Shown: positions 27,044-36,107 of the stretch, piece by piece | How positions within the stretch are numbered: the stretch's first letter is position 1 | Layout of the letters: every line of letters begins with the position of its first letter | From: Brucella tritici | GTDB lineage: Bacteria > Pseudomonadota > Alphaproteobacteria > Rhizobiales > Rhizobiaceae | Reading direction: 5' to 3' | Assembly (NCBI RefSeq): GCF_008932295.1 | Contig: NZ_WBWA01000005.1 | Location: 124,001 to 188,000, forward strand | DNA length: 64,000 bases | The notes under the pieces: model-generated | Seen by the model: the letters and a program-made list of their open reading frames with translations, nothing else | Databases searched by the model: none | What the model was told of the DNA's origin: nothing | Made by a program: the position numbers and the translations under genes

Positions 27044-27594
27044 CACACATCCTTCCACGCACCGGCGTGTTTAACCTTGGTATTGGAAGGCTTCCAAATA
27101 CCGTTTTCTTTTACATATTTATTTGAGGGTTTCCAGACGCCAGCATCTCTACAGAATGTTGATGTTGTCGGTTCGTAAGAGATAATCCAATCATCCATAG
27201 ATGCTCTGGAATCAGAGGATAACCCAATACCGATATTGGACTGCCCTGTAGTGGTAAACGTAGTAGTAAGTTGTTTCCATTCGTTGTAACCACTATGTAC
27301 GGGCGCTGACAGGTGGATTGGGTCTTCGGACGAATACACGCCAAGTTGCATATTCCCTTGGTCATATTGGGCAGAATTTTTTATCCACACAGATGCCGTT
27401 ATAACTGCGTTGCTTGCTTCTGCGGGTAAAGCGCGTAAACCAATTCCTATCTGCAAAGTGTCTGCGCTAACATCAGCAGCCCAACTACCTGAGCGAACAA
27501 ACACTGCATTAGAAAGGCGAATCACAGGGGAGCCTGAACTCGTATTAATCCAACCATCTGATCCTGTTTCAAATCCTCCACTAAGAACTGGCAT
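27043..27594 (-). CDS. Probable receptor-binding fibre-tip protein
   Basis: A 183-residue protein. The first 140 residues look like a carbohydrate-binding-type beta-sandwich (GGFETGSDGWINTSSGSPV, then NAVITASVWIKNSAQYDQG and NEWKQLTTTFTTTGQ). The C-terminus carries three short repeats, GVWKPSNKYVKE, GIWKPSNTKVKH and GAWKDV. Such W-K repeats occur in phage tail-tip proteins. Base composition is richer in A/T than neighbouring structural genes, suggesting exchange by recombination. Specificity is unknown. Confidence 0.7.
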   Translation of the reverse strand: MPVLSGGFETGSDGWINTSSGSPVIRLSNAVFVRSGSWAADVSADTLQIGIGLRALPAEASNAVITASVWIKNSAQYDQGNMQLGVYSSEDPIHLSAPVHSGYNEWKQLTTTFTTTGQSNIGIGLSSDSRASMDDWIISYEPTTSTFCRDAGVWKPSNKYVKENGIWKPSNTKVKHAGAWKDV

Positions 27595-27596
27595 AA

Positions 27597-27959
27597 TTAC
27601 ACCTTAAACCAAATATCACCGTCAACGCCACCGCTTGGATTTGCGGTGGAGATAGTGATGCGGCTGTTGCTGACTTTGTTTGCTAACCCTGTATCGACGT
27701 ACTGCTTATTCGCAGCATGCATAGGGTCAGCTGGCGCGTCGTTGAGTGCAAGACGGCCGGTCATAGTACCGCCCGCCTTGTCTAGCTTACCGGAAACAGC
27801 ACTTGCGAGGTCATCATTATTGAGGAGCGTTTTCACAGCCCCCCCTGCCTGAACAAAGGCTCTGCCGTCTGCCGTATTGACGATAATTTCACCGTCTTCG
27901 AAGTCGCCAGAGGTAGGAGCTTTGCCGGCGACGCTGCTCCGCTTGTGCTTGTAGCTCAT
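27597..27959 (-). CDS. Short tail-fibre protein
   Basis: A 120-residue protein with the fibre-type segments GDFEDGEIIVNTADGRAFVQ and GGTMTGRLALNDAPADPMHAANKQYVD, the latter a common repeat in phage side-tail fibres. It shares one base with the long fibre gene upstream and is followed after two bases by the tip gene. It probably extends or caps the fibre. Confidence 0.75.
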   Translation of the reverse strand: MSYKHKRSSVAGKAPTSGDFEDGEIIVNTADGRAFVQAGGAVKTLLNNDDLASAVSGKLDKAGGTMTGRLALNDAPADPMHAANKQYVDTGLANKVSNSRITISTANPSGGVDGDIWFKV

Positions 27960-29002
27960 TAGAATGTGCCTCCATCAAACAGAACGCCTGTTATATTCCC
28001 GCCCGATATATTGACGTTGTTGGCGTTCTGCGTCGCCATTGTTCCAAGGCCGAGGTTTGTGCGAGCGGCGGCCTTATCAACCAAGTCGGAAAGATTCGCT
28101 GCCTTAGCGAGCTTTTCCCCAATCGATGTCGCAACGGTTGTTGCAAAGTTAGGGTCGTTGCCGAGCGCTGTTGCAAGCTCTGAGAGCGTGTCCAGTGCCG
28201 CAGGCGATCCATCGACAAGCGCCGCGAGCGCCGCCTTAACAAAGGCGGTCGTCGCAATCTGCTGGTTGTTTGTCGCCTGTGCTGCCGTCGGCGCTGTTGG
28301 CGTTCCTGTCAACGCAGGGGATGCCAGCGGCGCTTTCAGATCGAGAGCCTCTTGCTGCGCCGTACTGACCGGGTGGTTGGCGGGCGAAAGATTCTCGACA
28401 TTACCAAGCCCAACATCGGACTTTGTCACGCTATCCCATGTCGGGGCAGAACCTGCGGTCGATCCTGATTTCAGGAACTTGCCGGTATTGGCCGCTGCTG
28501 TTGCTGGGACGTGGCGATTGCCGTCTGTCGTCGGGTGGACGTAGTTATTTGCTCCGGCTGCGATGCCAGCAAGCTTTTGCTTTTCAGCGCCGGTCATAAA
28601 GCCCGATGCACCACCTGAAACGGCATCGTCATGAGTGTGCGCGGTAGGCGGGAACGTTGCTGGCTTGTTCTGAACGCCAGTCCACTGAACGCTGTCCGCC
28701 ACCTCTGCCTGATCGACCTTGCCGTCGTCGTCCGCGTCATATACCGACTTGAGCATGTCGCCCGCGCCGGTATTTTCAAGCGCATCAGTCAGGAATTGCT
28801 TTGTAACGAAAGCGCCAGAGCCACCGATTGAGACAACAGAGGTTGCATTCCCATTGCCGTCATCACCGAAGCCGATATAAAGAGTATTGTCGACTTCGTT
28901 ATGCGCAATCTCGCCGGATCGCAAGGATGTAGGCGCACCCGGATTGCCTCCGACGGCACGACGTTTGATGGCAATCGTGCCGGTTACTTGGACTTGAGCC
29001 AT
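27959..29002 (-). CDS. Tail-fibre protein
   Basis: A 347-residue fibre protein. It opens with a beta domain (GTIAIKRRAVGGNPGAPTS), then a Ca-binding-like loop YDADDDGKVDQAEV near residue 90, and ends with stf-like segments (TPTAPTAAQATNNQQIATTA, FVKAALAALVDGSPAALDTL) known from lambda side-tail fibres. Probably trimeric. Confidence 0.82.
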   Translation of the reverse strand: MAQVQVTGTIAIKRRAVGGNPGAPTSLRSGEIAHNEVDNTLYIGFGDDGNGNATSVVSIGGSGAFVTKQFLTDALENTGAGDMLKSVYDADDDGKVDQAEVADSVQWTGVQNKPATFPPTAHTHDDAVSGGASGFMTGAEKQKLAGIAAGANNYVHPTTDGNRHVPATAAANTGKFLKSGSTAGSAPTWDSVTKSDVGLGNVENLSPANHPVSTAQQEALDLKAPLASPALTGTPTAPTAAQATNNQQIATTAFVKAALAALVDGSPAALDTLSELATALGNDPNFATTVATSIGEKLAKAANLSDLVDKAAARTNLGLGTMATQNANNVNISGGNITGVLFDGGTF

Positions 29003-29223
29003 CAGAAAAACCCTCCGGTAATATTCAGCGTTGTTAAATTTTCGATGTTTCCGGGCTCGCCTTGATCCCCTTTGTCCCCCTTCTTACCGATGGGGCCGCG
29101 TCTTGCGGGGACGTTGAGGATTGCTTTTTCCCGATTGGTCTGGACATCAGCCGTTACTGTATGTCTGGTATAGTCGGCCCCTCCGGTTGTGCTGGAGTAG
29201 GATGAGACGTTGTAATTCTTCAT
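29002..29223 (-). CDS. Small protein with a collagen-like triplet segment
   Basis: A 73-residue protein whose residues 43-58 read GPIGKKGDKGDQGEPG, five Gly-X-Y triplets with the charged pattern of bacterial and phage collagen-like rods, flanked by short beta-type ends. It overlaps the upstream gene (ATGA) and shares a base with the fibre gene. Likely a trimerising linker of the fibre. Confidence 0.7.
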   Translation of the reverse strand: MKNYNVSSYSSTTGGADYTRHTVTADVQTNREKAILNVPARRGPIGKKGDKGDQGEPGNIENLTTLNITGGFF

Positions 29224-29612
29224 TGAATCATCTCCAGTGGTGGGCCGGGAACAATGGTGAATGATCCAGAGAAATAACCTTCAACATCACCGCCCGGTGG
29301 CGTGACATCGATGAGGTATTGGGCCGCGCAACTAGTGGTGAGTAGCGCGGTTTGTTGACCAGTCATTCTGATCACGGGGATGACCAATGCTTCATCAGCG
29401 CCGGGAAGGAACTCTACTTCTTCGAAGGTCACGCCGTCGCCGGGAGCGAGGGTGAAGAGAGGCCCTCTGCGGCTCCAGACATGCATACGGATCGTCCAGA
29501 GAGGCCAGTCGTCTGGACGATCACCATCGAACATCAGATCAAGATCTAATCTCCATGTGTAGCCGGGCGCAACAATCGCAGCTTGTATGGGAAGTGCTAC
29601 TCGCTTAGACAT
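29220..29612 (-). CDS. Fibre-cassette protein of unknown function
   Basis: A 130-residue protein from the ATG at 29612 (GGGGAG upstream). It is beta-rich throughout (YTWRLDLDLMFDGDRPDD, WTIRMHVWSRRGPLFTL, YLIDVTPPGGDVEGYFSGSF) and lacks membrane segments. It lies between fibre genes with overlapping starts, so it is likely a structural part or chaperone of the tail fibre. Confidence 0.65.
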   Translation of the reverse strand: MSKRVALPIQAAIVAPGYTWRLDLDLMFDGDRPDDWPLWTIRMHVWSRRGPLFTLAPGDGVTFEEVEFLPGADEALVIPVIRMTGQQTALLTTSCAAQYLIDVTPPGGDVEGYFSGSFTIVPGPPLEMIQ

Positions 29613-29622
29613 AGTTCTCCCC

Positions 29623-30747
29623 TTAATAAGTGCCGCCGTCTTTTTGTGCCGCCAACAGCAATATGACCTGTTCTTTGGTGTAGTAATCCGTTGCGTCCGC
29701 CTCCAAGTAGGCATCCACATAATACCGGTCACCCGGCTGCGGGTTGGTGATCGTGATCGTAGGGCTGCTTGCCGTGTAATCAGGGCCTTCTTGAAGAAGG
29801 GCACCGTTGAGAAACACCATCGCAAAGCTGAACCCGCCTGACACAGTGATTACACCGCTTGGGGAGGCCCCGAACGTTCCTTGTTCGAAACGACGTCCTC
29901 CAATCGAGGTCGTAACTGTCGGCACAAAACTGGTGCCATCATAAACCCGGAGAATGGATCCATCCCACCATATCTGGCCGAGTCGAGGGGCCGTGGGCGT
30001 CGCTACTGGCGGGGCGATTATATTGCGCACATCAGCCAGCGCTTGCTGCGATCCATTGCGGGCGGTAACCGCTGCACTGGCCGCGGATTGGGCTTCGCCC
30101 CTTGCGGTCTGCGCGGCCTTCTTATCACTATCCACAACCGTTCGGTCAGCGGCAACCTGATTGCGGAGAGCAACAGTCGCGTCATATATTGCCTGCTGAA
30201 GATATGCTACCGCAGGCATGCTTGTAATAACCCAATCATTAAATGGGCCACCCGCACCGGTTACCTGCTCTAGCTTCAGAGTCAGAAGCCCGGTTGTTTT
30301 GTTGTAATTTTCAACTTTGGCTGTCGCCCAATTTACTGCTGTTGCAGCTCTGGAGAGGGTCACGTAAGGGGACACGGCAAAGAACTGCCTGTCCTCAACC
30401 TTGACGTAGATGTTGATCGTCGCCCCTAGAGTCAGATTAGCCGATGTGCTTGAGGCGCTGAAGAACACCCCGGCCGAAACCTTCCGGTCGAGTATCTCCA
30501 TTTTAATGTCAAGCTGCTCGATGCTTTCTGCCAGAATTTGCTCGGCTTGCCCGACGAGAGGTGCGATCTCGTATTCAATAACTGAGAGGCCCCGTGCGAT
30601 AATTGCATCGGCTACCTCTTTTTGAATGTTAAGCTGCTCTTCGAGAGGGGCCAGTCTAGATCCGATAGCTTCAATCAGGCCATCCCATAGTTTGGCGCTC
30701 CACCCCTCCCTGTTTTGGGTTGAGAGAAATCTAGACAGGTCCGACAT
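29623..30747 (-). CDS. Tail-fibre/baseplate-attached protein
   Basis: A 374-residue protein. The N-terminus is helical (LSRFLSTQNREGWSAKLWDG, then AEQILAESIEQLDIKMEILD), the middle is beta-rich, residues about 190-235 form an Ala/Gln-rich coiled coil (AAQTARGEAQSAASAAVTAR), and the C-terminus has fibre-type segments (GQIWWDGSILRVYDGTSFVP, VFLNGALLQEGPDYT). Likely the shaft that links fibres to the baseplate. Confidence 0.72.
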   Translation of the reverse strand: MSDLSRFLSTQNREGWSAKLWDGLIEAIGSRLAPLEEQLNIQKEVADAIIARGLSVIEYEIAPLVGQAEQILAESIEQLDIKMEILDRKVSAGVFFSASSTSANLTLGATINIYVKVEDRQFFAVSPYVTLSRAATAVNWATAKVENYNKTTGLLTLKLEQVTGAGGPFNDWVITSMPAVAYLQQAIYDATVALRNQVAADRTVVDSDKKAAQTARGEAQSAASAAVTARNGSQQALADVRNIIAPPVATPTAPRLGQIWWDGSILRVYDGTSFVPTVTTSIGGRRFEQGTFGASPSGVITVSGGFSFAMVFLNGALLQEGPDYTASSPTITITNPQPGDRYYVDAYLEADATDYYTKEQVILLLAAQKDGGTY

Positions 30748-30749
30748 TT

Positions 30750-30923
30750 TTACACCGCCTCGTAGTGCTTGACCGCGTCTTTGTCCTGCTCGATCAGAAC
30801 GGCAAGTGCGTCACCGCGGATGCGCGTACTGTTCGAGGGGTTGATGATCAAACGGCCAATCTTCACGCTTTTCGCAAGGCTGACCTTGTAGAGCGTAGAC
30901 GGATCGATCTGCTCTTTTGCCAT
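30750..30923 (-). CDS. 57-residue small tail protein
   Basis: ATG at 30923 with AGGAG ten bases upstream; TAA two bases before the next gene. The product (MAKEQIDPSTLYKVSLAKSV to the end HYEAV) has the pattern Y-K-V-x-L ... I-G-R ... I-R-G-D-A-L-A also seen in the two small proteins at 35896 and 37840, so the three may be distant relatives. Function unknown. Confidence 0.7.
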   Translation of the reverse strand: MAKEQIDPSTLYKVSLAKSVKIGRLIINPSNSTRIRGDALAVLIEQDKDAVKHYEAV

Positions 30924-30941
30924 GTGGCTTTCTCCTAATTG

Positions 30942-30967
30942 AAAAGCCCGGCACTAAGGCCGGGCTT
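30942..30967 (-). terminator. Hairpin with short T-tract before the fibre cassette
   Basis: Read leftward, AAGCCCGGC-CTTAGT-GCCGGGCTT followed by TTCAATT. A 9-bp perfect stem; the T-tract is short, so termination may be partial. It lies between the large tail protein and the fibre cassette. Confidence 0.6.
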
Positions 30968-30990
30968 GGTGAGGTTCGGTCAGTTAACGA

Positions 30991-33276
30991 TTACGGATAG
31001 GACACACTCGTAGCCGCAGACACGAGGAAGATCGCCAGCGGTGACGTGGTGCTGTAAGTCGTCTTACGCTTCCACGACGTTACTGCCGTACCGAGCGTCC
31101 AGGTGAAGACGCGACGGATCGAGCCATCTGCCTGCACTTCGTCAGTGACAGCCGTGGCGGCAGTTTCGGTGCCATAACCGGACCCGGTTAGGATCGAGCA
31201 GGCCAGGTCATGGTTGACCTCGTCGTAATGCTCGAGCACGAGGATCTCGATGATCTCCGTAACCGGGCCTGGCGCGACTCGTTCCTTCGTGATGTGCACG
31301 CCATTCGTCCGAGGACGAGATACCGTGACATTCGACTGCCCGAGGTTAATACCCGGCATCAGCTCGGTGGTGCCGAGGAGGACCATGCGAGCGTTGATGT
31401 TGGCAGGAAGATTGAACAGCGGCGAGGCTCCACTCGCAACCGCTTCAATCGTATGCCAGACCGAGCCGACCTGAATTTCGTATGAGATCTCGCAACCATC
31501 CGGCACGACTTGCTTGGTGAGAAGGTCGATACCGCAGATGCCGCCCGAGAGATTCCACGCCGTCAGGTTGACAGTCACACGAGGAGCACTGAACTCAGCG
31601 ACGAGGATCTCGAAGCAAGCGTCCAGAGAAATGCTACCCTGCGACCAGAGACCGTCCGTCGATACGAAGAACGAACCCTGCGCATACTTGTTGTTTTCAG
31701 CCACCGCCAGCCAGTGGTTGCCGGAGGTGATGACGAACCAGCCGTAACGCTTGCCACCTTCAAGGAAGATCGGTTCGATTGCGAACTTGGTTGCAATTGG
31801 GTGGATCTTCAGGTCAGCCGCCGCGACTGTGGTAACGGCGAGGCAGCTTGCGTAATTCGGTGCGCCGTTTTCAAATAGCTCGCAGAGAGCCATGCGCACG
31901 TCACCGCCGCCAGCGTCAACGCGACTGAAGTAAAGGTTCACACCCGTCACCCAACCAGAGCGAGGCATCATGAAGGTGTTGCCTGCCACCTGTCCGGTGT
32001 AGGACGCCTGCACGATTGTTGCCGCCCAATACGGCTCTTCGTAGGTGTCGTAGAAGATCTGACGCAGACGCATGATGTAATGCGCCGGGCCGCCGCTGTC
32101 CTGAGCGAACTCGACGTTATAGGTCGTGCCGTCATTCTTATAGAAGATGCCCTTCGTCTGGTCGTACCGGCCAGTGCCCCACCAAGCCGCGTTGGTGCAG
32201 ACGAGGAAGGGGTCGCCATAGCGAATGCGAGTCTTCGAGATCGTCTTCAGCGTGTACTCGATGGTCTGAGAACCGCCGTTTGCAAGGGCATGCTCCGTCG
32301 ACTTCGACGTGATCGTGATCAGGTTGTTCTCGGTATAGCGCGGCAGAACCATGCCACCCGTCGAGACCTGAATGCTGGTGTCGGACGGCGTGAGAAGGCC
32401 GAGGGTGATCTGCGCCGAGTTGTCGTCAGCAAAGCGGATACCTTCTTCCACCTTCGTCACCGACTGCAGATGCTCGAGATCGCTATCCGTTTCGTCGAGG
32501 AAGTAATCCGACTTCGAGTAGGACTTGCCTTCCGGCATCCCGGTCATTTCCGCCACGCGAGCGAGCTGCTCGAGGAGGTATATCTGCATCTGGCGTGACA
32601 GCTTGTCAGCGTTCGATGCGACCAACTTGGACACGTCGGTCTTGAGACCCTCGACGACCGGCTGCGTTTCATCCATCCAGCCTTCGAGCACCTGCACGCG
32701 GGAATCCAGCGAGCGCATCGTAGTGATGCGATTGTCCGTGCTCTGCTCGACCAGTACAATTTCCGTCGAGGAGAGAGTCACCCAGGCGATGACCGTGTTG
32801 GCACTGTCGACCACCGGCTTCGACGGGGAGGGCGCCTGATCGCCGAGCTGGATTGCCACGTTGACCTTGCGCCATTCAACGGTCGCTGTCGGCTGCGGGT
32901 CTACTTGAGGCGGATATACCGAACCATTGACCACGAAATCGCGAGGCTCGGTCCCGTCATTCGCCGTCTGCGCCTGAAGCAGGATCGCAACAATGCGGCG
33001 GTTGCCGGAGGTTGGCATGTGCGCCAGGAGATTGAGAACCGTCGCGTTGTCGCCGCCCGTGAAGAGCTTCCCGTCTTTGAAAAGGATGACAGGCGTTTCA
33101 ACCGTGACCTGCGTCGTTGCCGTCTTGGCGACCGTTGCGCCTGAGTAGCAAGCATCGAGTGCGCCGCTGACTGCTGCCGAGATCAAGGTATCCATGGCAT
33201 CGCGAGGGAACTCAGCGAGGTTCTCAAAATCGCTGAGGGTCGCGTTCTGGTTGGCGGTAAAGCGGGCAATCTTCAT
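30991..33276 (-). CDS. Large tail-tip/baseplate protein, family not recognised
   Basis: A 761-residue protein whose start overlaps the stop of gene I (33273-33276). The N-terminal 200 residues are a particle-type domain (FTANQNATLSDFENLAEFPR), residues 205-250 contain a short coiled coil (STDNRITTMRSLDSRVQVLE), and the rest is beta-rich with repeated strands (RYGDPFLVCTNAAWWGTGRY). Position right after I, where P2 carries its fibre gene H, suggests a baseplate-attached fibre base or receptor-binding protein. Confidence 0.7.
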   Translation of the reverse strand: MKIARFTANQNATLSDFENLAEFPRDAMDTLISAAVSGALDACYSGATVAKTATTQVTVETPVILFKDGKLFTGGDNATVLNLLAHMPTSGNRRIVAILLQAQTANDGTEPRDFVVNGSVYPPQVDPQPTATVEWRKVNVAIQLGDQAPSPSKPVVDSANTVIAWVTLSSTEIVLVEQSTDNRITTMRSLDSRVQVLEGWMDETQPVVEGLKTDVSKLVASNADKLSRQMQIYLLEQLARVAEMTGMPEGKSYSKSDYFLDETDSDLEHLQSVTKVEEGIRFADDNSAQITLGLLTPSDTSIQVSTGGMVLPRYTENNLITITSKSTEHALANGGSQTIEYTLKTISKTRIRYGDPFLVCTNAAWWGTGRYDQTKGIFYKNDGTTYNVEFAQDSGGPAHYIMRLRQIFYDTYEEPYWAATIVQASYTGQVAGNTFMMPRSGWVTGVNLYFSRVDAGGGDVRMALCELFENGAPNYASCLAVTTVAAADLKIHPIATKFAIEPIFLEGGKRYGWFVITSGNHWLAVAENNKYAQGSFFVSTDGLWSQGSISLDACFEILVAEFSAPRVTVNLTAWNLSGGICGIDLLTKQVVPDGCEISYEIQVGSVWHTIEAVASGASPLFNLPANINARMVLLGTTELMPGINLGQSNVTVSRPRTNGVHITKERVAPGPVTEIIEILVLEHYDEVNHDLACSILTGSGYGTETAATAVTDEVQADGSIRRVFTWTLGTAVTSWKRKTTYSTTSPLAIFLVSAATSVSYP

Positions 33277-34553
33277 AGTGAAGTCCTCTCAATGGGAACC
33301 ATGCCGTCCCATTTCTGGTCGGCTGTGAAACTTAGATCGGCGATGCGCATGGGGCGGTAGGTCGCCGTGGTGAACCAGATCTGGTCACGCAGGGAACGCG
33401 ACTTATAGATCGCTTCCCCGACGTCCTTGACGCGCTCGGTCGCGAGACCGATATGGCACTTGCCGACGACAGCATGACCGACGTAACTCCACATTCCCTC
33501 TCTGCGATAGGTAGCCTTGACCCTGAGCAGCGCGGTGTATGAAGTGAGGCCGATGTAGCTGTAGTTGATGAACGGCGAGAACAGGCCAGCCGCCTGTCCG
33601 ATCCGCGCCTTGGTCTCATCCAGAAGCCGCCAGCGGTCATAGATGTGAAGGGCGGACGCATCCGAATAGACATGCATGTAGTTGACGCCATTCTTGCATC
33701 CTGACGCGAGAAAGGATTCCAAGTATCGCGCGTCGTGACGTTCGTAGATGCGTTCTGGCGCGATACTCAGCGGAGTCACGCTCTCGATGCCGTTGGGGAT
33801 CTGCCCCGAGCCGAAGGTGCCGTCCTGACCGATGGTGATCAGTCGGCCACGGTTCTTGTCGGCGACGTAGGAAAGACCCACGTAGCAATTGTCCACGACG
33901 GTATCGATCGGGTTGTACTCTGCCGGTATGGCGAATGTCGTGACGTCGACCGCCGCATCGCTGCCCCATGTGCCAAGCTGGTCGAAGGACCGTATCTCGG
34001 TTTCCACCCCGTCCTCGACGATAGTGGCCCGACGCCCGTAGTATCGGGCAGCCTCGTTTTCCATAACGAAGAACCCGCCGACGTAACCCGGCACTGTGCG
34101 CAGTCCATCACCGACAGCGAAGGCCGGGCGCTCACCCGGTATGCTGTAGGGATAGAGCCGAAGCTCGGCGAACTGTTCCCGCCACTTGTCGAGAGCATCA
34201 GGCGAATAGTCCGTCAGGTACATGCCGACAGGCGGGATGACCGCGTCGTAAATGCTGGCGTCCATATAGGACAGATACTTATTGATCCCCGGCAGAGTGC
34301 CCTTCAGGCCCTTCATACCGTAGATCTCAGCCGTTATCCGGCGTTTCTTCCACTCCGGCCAGTTGTCTCTCCAGAGATCAACGCCGCGTCCCCATGCAAG
34401 GAATGGAAGGTGCGAGGCCGAAGTGAGATACGGGTCGCGCATTCTCTTGACGAGATCGACATCCACCCGATTGACGGAGAAGGCAGCAAGTCCTTCAAGC
34501 GCCTTCTCAAAATCGGTCGCGTTCAGTGGGAGCAAAGACTCACCGCTATCCAT
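33273..34553 (-). CDS. Baseplate/tail protein I with long C-terminal extension
   Basis: A 426-residue protein from the ATG at 34553, which overlaps the TGA of gene J (TGATG). The first 150 residues match P2 tail protein I (FEKALEGLAAFSVNRVDVDL, LPFLAWGRGVDLWRDNW, KKRRITAEIYGMKGLKGTL). P2 gpI is about 180 residues; here a further 250 residues of beta-rich sequence follow, possibly a baseplate arm domain that receives the fibre. Confidence 0.85.
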   Translation of the reverse strand: MDSGESLLPLNATDFEKALEGLAAFSVNRVDVDLVKRMRDPYLTSASHLPFLAWGRGVDLWRDNWPEWKKRRITAEIYGMKGLKGTLPGINKYLSYMDASIYDAVIPPVGMYLTDYSPDALDKWREQFAELRLYPYSIPGERPAFAVGDGLRTVPGYVGGFFVMENEAARYYGRRATIVEDGVETEIRSFDQLGTWGSDAAVDVTTFAIPAEYNPIDTVVDNCYVGLSYVADKNRGRLITIGQDGTFGSGQIPNGIESVTPLSIAPERIYERHDARYLESFLASGCKNGVNYMHVYSDASALHIYDRWRLLDETKARIGQAAGLFSPFINYSYIGLTSYTALLRVKATYRREGMWSYVGHAVVGKCHIGLATERVKDVGEAIYKSRSLRDQIWFTTATYRPMRIADLSFTADQKWDGMVPIERTSL

Positions 34554-35446
34554 CACGCCACCTCGACGATTACCTCTGGTACATAGACCGTTCCGTATTT
34601 GCCCGGATCGACATTAGTCGCTGGCTCGATGACCACCACGCTCTCCAGCGCATTGCCGTTATGAGCGGCGGCGATAATCCCGTCTGCGCGCAGCACAGTG
34701 CCGATTGCAGATCGCGAGCTGGCGTAAGTCTGAATCGAAGCCTTGGCCTTGGCGACGGTTGTCGATACGTCTGGCCCCGTCTGCGCCGTGACCTTCACCC
34801 GGATAATCTGGCTCACAATCGTGGCCGAGCGCACGTAGACATTGTCGGTCAGCGGTCGCCGGGTCTTCGCAGACAGTGCGTCGTAGACTTTCGTTATCAC
34901 GTCCTGGCTGACAGTGCCGTCGCCTTCACGCCCGAGGAGGATGATGTCGCACCGATTGTTTTCGCCCTTAATAGCCTCGACCTGCTTGATGCTGCCGTCG
35001 GCTGACCATGCGAAGAATCGGTATGCATCTTCTGGCCCGGCTGCAGCATATCCGTCCGGTGCGAGGTTGCGGCGCTGCCGGAACTCCTCATCACTTTCGT
35101 AGACGGGGTTGCCGTCATCATCGTAGCGGATGATGCGACGGGTCACGCCGAAGTCGGCGGCGAAGTTATCAAGATCCGTCCCGGTCGTCGTCGCCAGCAT
35201 CACAGCACGAGCCACCTGATTGGCACGTGCGCGCCAGAGGAGTTCTCGGTATGCAAATGCTTCGATGACGATCTTGACCGGGTCCGTCTCGAGCATCTCG
35301 ACGTTGTACGCCGGGAGCTCTGGTTTTGTTTCCCGCACCTTGGCCCACCGCTCTTTGAAGTCGGCGACCATCTCATTCAGGATGGTTTCGTAATCGAGAG
35401 TTTCGATAACGTCCGGCAGCGGGACAAGTGTCAGGTCGATAGCCAC
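34553..35446 (-). CDS. Baseplate assembly protein J
   Basis: A 297-residue P2 gpJ-type baseplate wedge protein starting with GTG at 35446 (GAGAGG upstream). Typical segments: YETILNEMVADFKERW, LLWRARANQVARAVMLATTTGTDLD, RVTAQ-type strands and the C-terminal VSTTVAKAKASIQTY. Order V-W-J-I is conserved in contractile tails. Confidence 0.92.
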   Translation of the reverse strand: MAIDLTLVPLPDVIETLDYETILNEMVADFKERWAKVRETKPELPAYNVEMLETDPVKIVIEAFAYRELLWRARANQVARAVMLATTTGTDLDNFAADFGVTRRIIRYDDDGNPVYESDEEFRQRRNLAPDGYAAAGPEDAYRFFAWSADGSIKQVEAIKGENNRCDIILLGREGDGTVSQDVITKVYDALSAKTRRPLTDNVYVRSATIVSQIIRVKVTAQTGPDVSTTVAKAKASIQTYASSRSAIGTVLRADGIIAAAHNGNALESVVVIEPATNVDPGKYGTVYVPEVIVEVA

Positions 35447-35473
35447 GTTCTAATCCTCTCGAAGGGGAAGTCG

Positions 35474-35896
35474 TCAGACCGTGCCGACCAGAAGCTTCCC
35501 TTCGGATTCCGTAAGGGAGAGATAGGCAGCACGTTCTACAGGGTTGGAATAGTCACCGAGATGGCCGTTCTCGAAGAACACGCCGCTCACCTCGAGCCTA
35601 ACAATGCCGGGGGTTTCAACATCGAGATTGGCGCGCAGAAGAACGAAACCCGGTTCCCCGAGCTGCCTGCCTTCCTCGACACGGGCTTCAAGCGCCTGTG
35701 CCGTTGCGACATACAGGTCGACGATAGTGTCGACGTTCTGCGGCCTGTCGATGATACTCGGGAGATCCGAGCCAAACCCGCGCAGCTGAACTCGTTCGCC
35801 GAGTTCCGTTGTCAGAATGGTGACTATGCTCTGCAGGCAGTGGTCCCATCCGAAGAGGCATCGACCGGTTTTAGCGTCAATGCCGACCCGAGCCAT
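35474..35896 (-). CDS. Baseplate assembly protein W (gp25-like)
   Basis: A 140-residue GPW/gp25 protein: CLQSIVTILTTELGERVQLR ... GSDLPSIIDRP is the family core with the conserved E-R-x-x-x-R-x-F/Y-G pattern. It forms the inner baseplate wedge with J. Its ATG shares bases with the stop of the small gene upstream (TAATG). Confidence 0.9.
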   Translation of the reverse strand: MARVGIDAKTGRCLFGWDHCLQSIVTILTTELGERVQLRGFGSDLPSIIDRPQNVDTIVDLYVATAQALEARVEEGRQLGEPGFVLLRANLDVETPGIVRLEVSGVFFENGHLGDYSNPVERAAYLSLTESEGKLLVGTV

Positions 35897-36096
35897 TAGC
35901 GCGTCTTCTTATCCAGAACGACCGGGGATGGCTCAGCCTTCGGAGATTCAGCCTTGACGCTGGCCTCGCCAACCAAGCCCGAGAGGACAAGGTATTTGGC
36001 TTCCCGGTCGGTCAACTGGATGCGTGCGCCCTTGGCGCGATGTGCACCGGCGATGAACCCTTCGGCATTCACGACGTAGGTTTTCTTGCTGCTCAT
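35896..36096 (-). CDS. Small phage protein, paralogue of the one at 37840
   Basis: 66 residues. A short beta domain (TYVVNAEGFIAGAHRAKGAR, IQLTDREAKYLVLSGLVGE) is followed by a Lys/Ala/Glu/Pro tail. The same layout and several identical positions (D-x-x-A-K, S/A-G-L-(V/I)-x-E, KAE) occur in the 37840 protein, so the two are probably duplicated. Function unknown; position is between V and W. Confidence 0.72.
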   Translation of the reverse strand: MSSKKTYVVNAEGFIAGAHRAKGARIQLTDREAKYLVLSGLVGEASVKAESPKAEPSPVVLDKKTR

Positions 36097-36107
36097 TGAT
36101 CTGCTCC

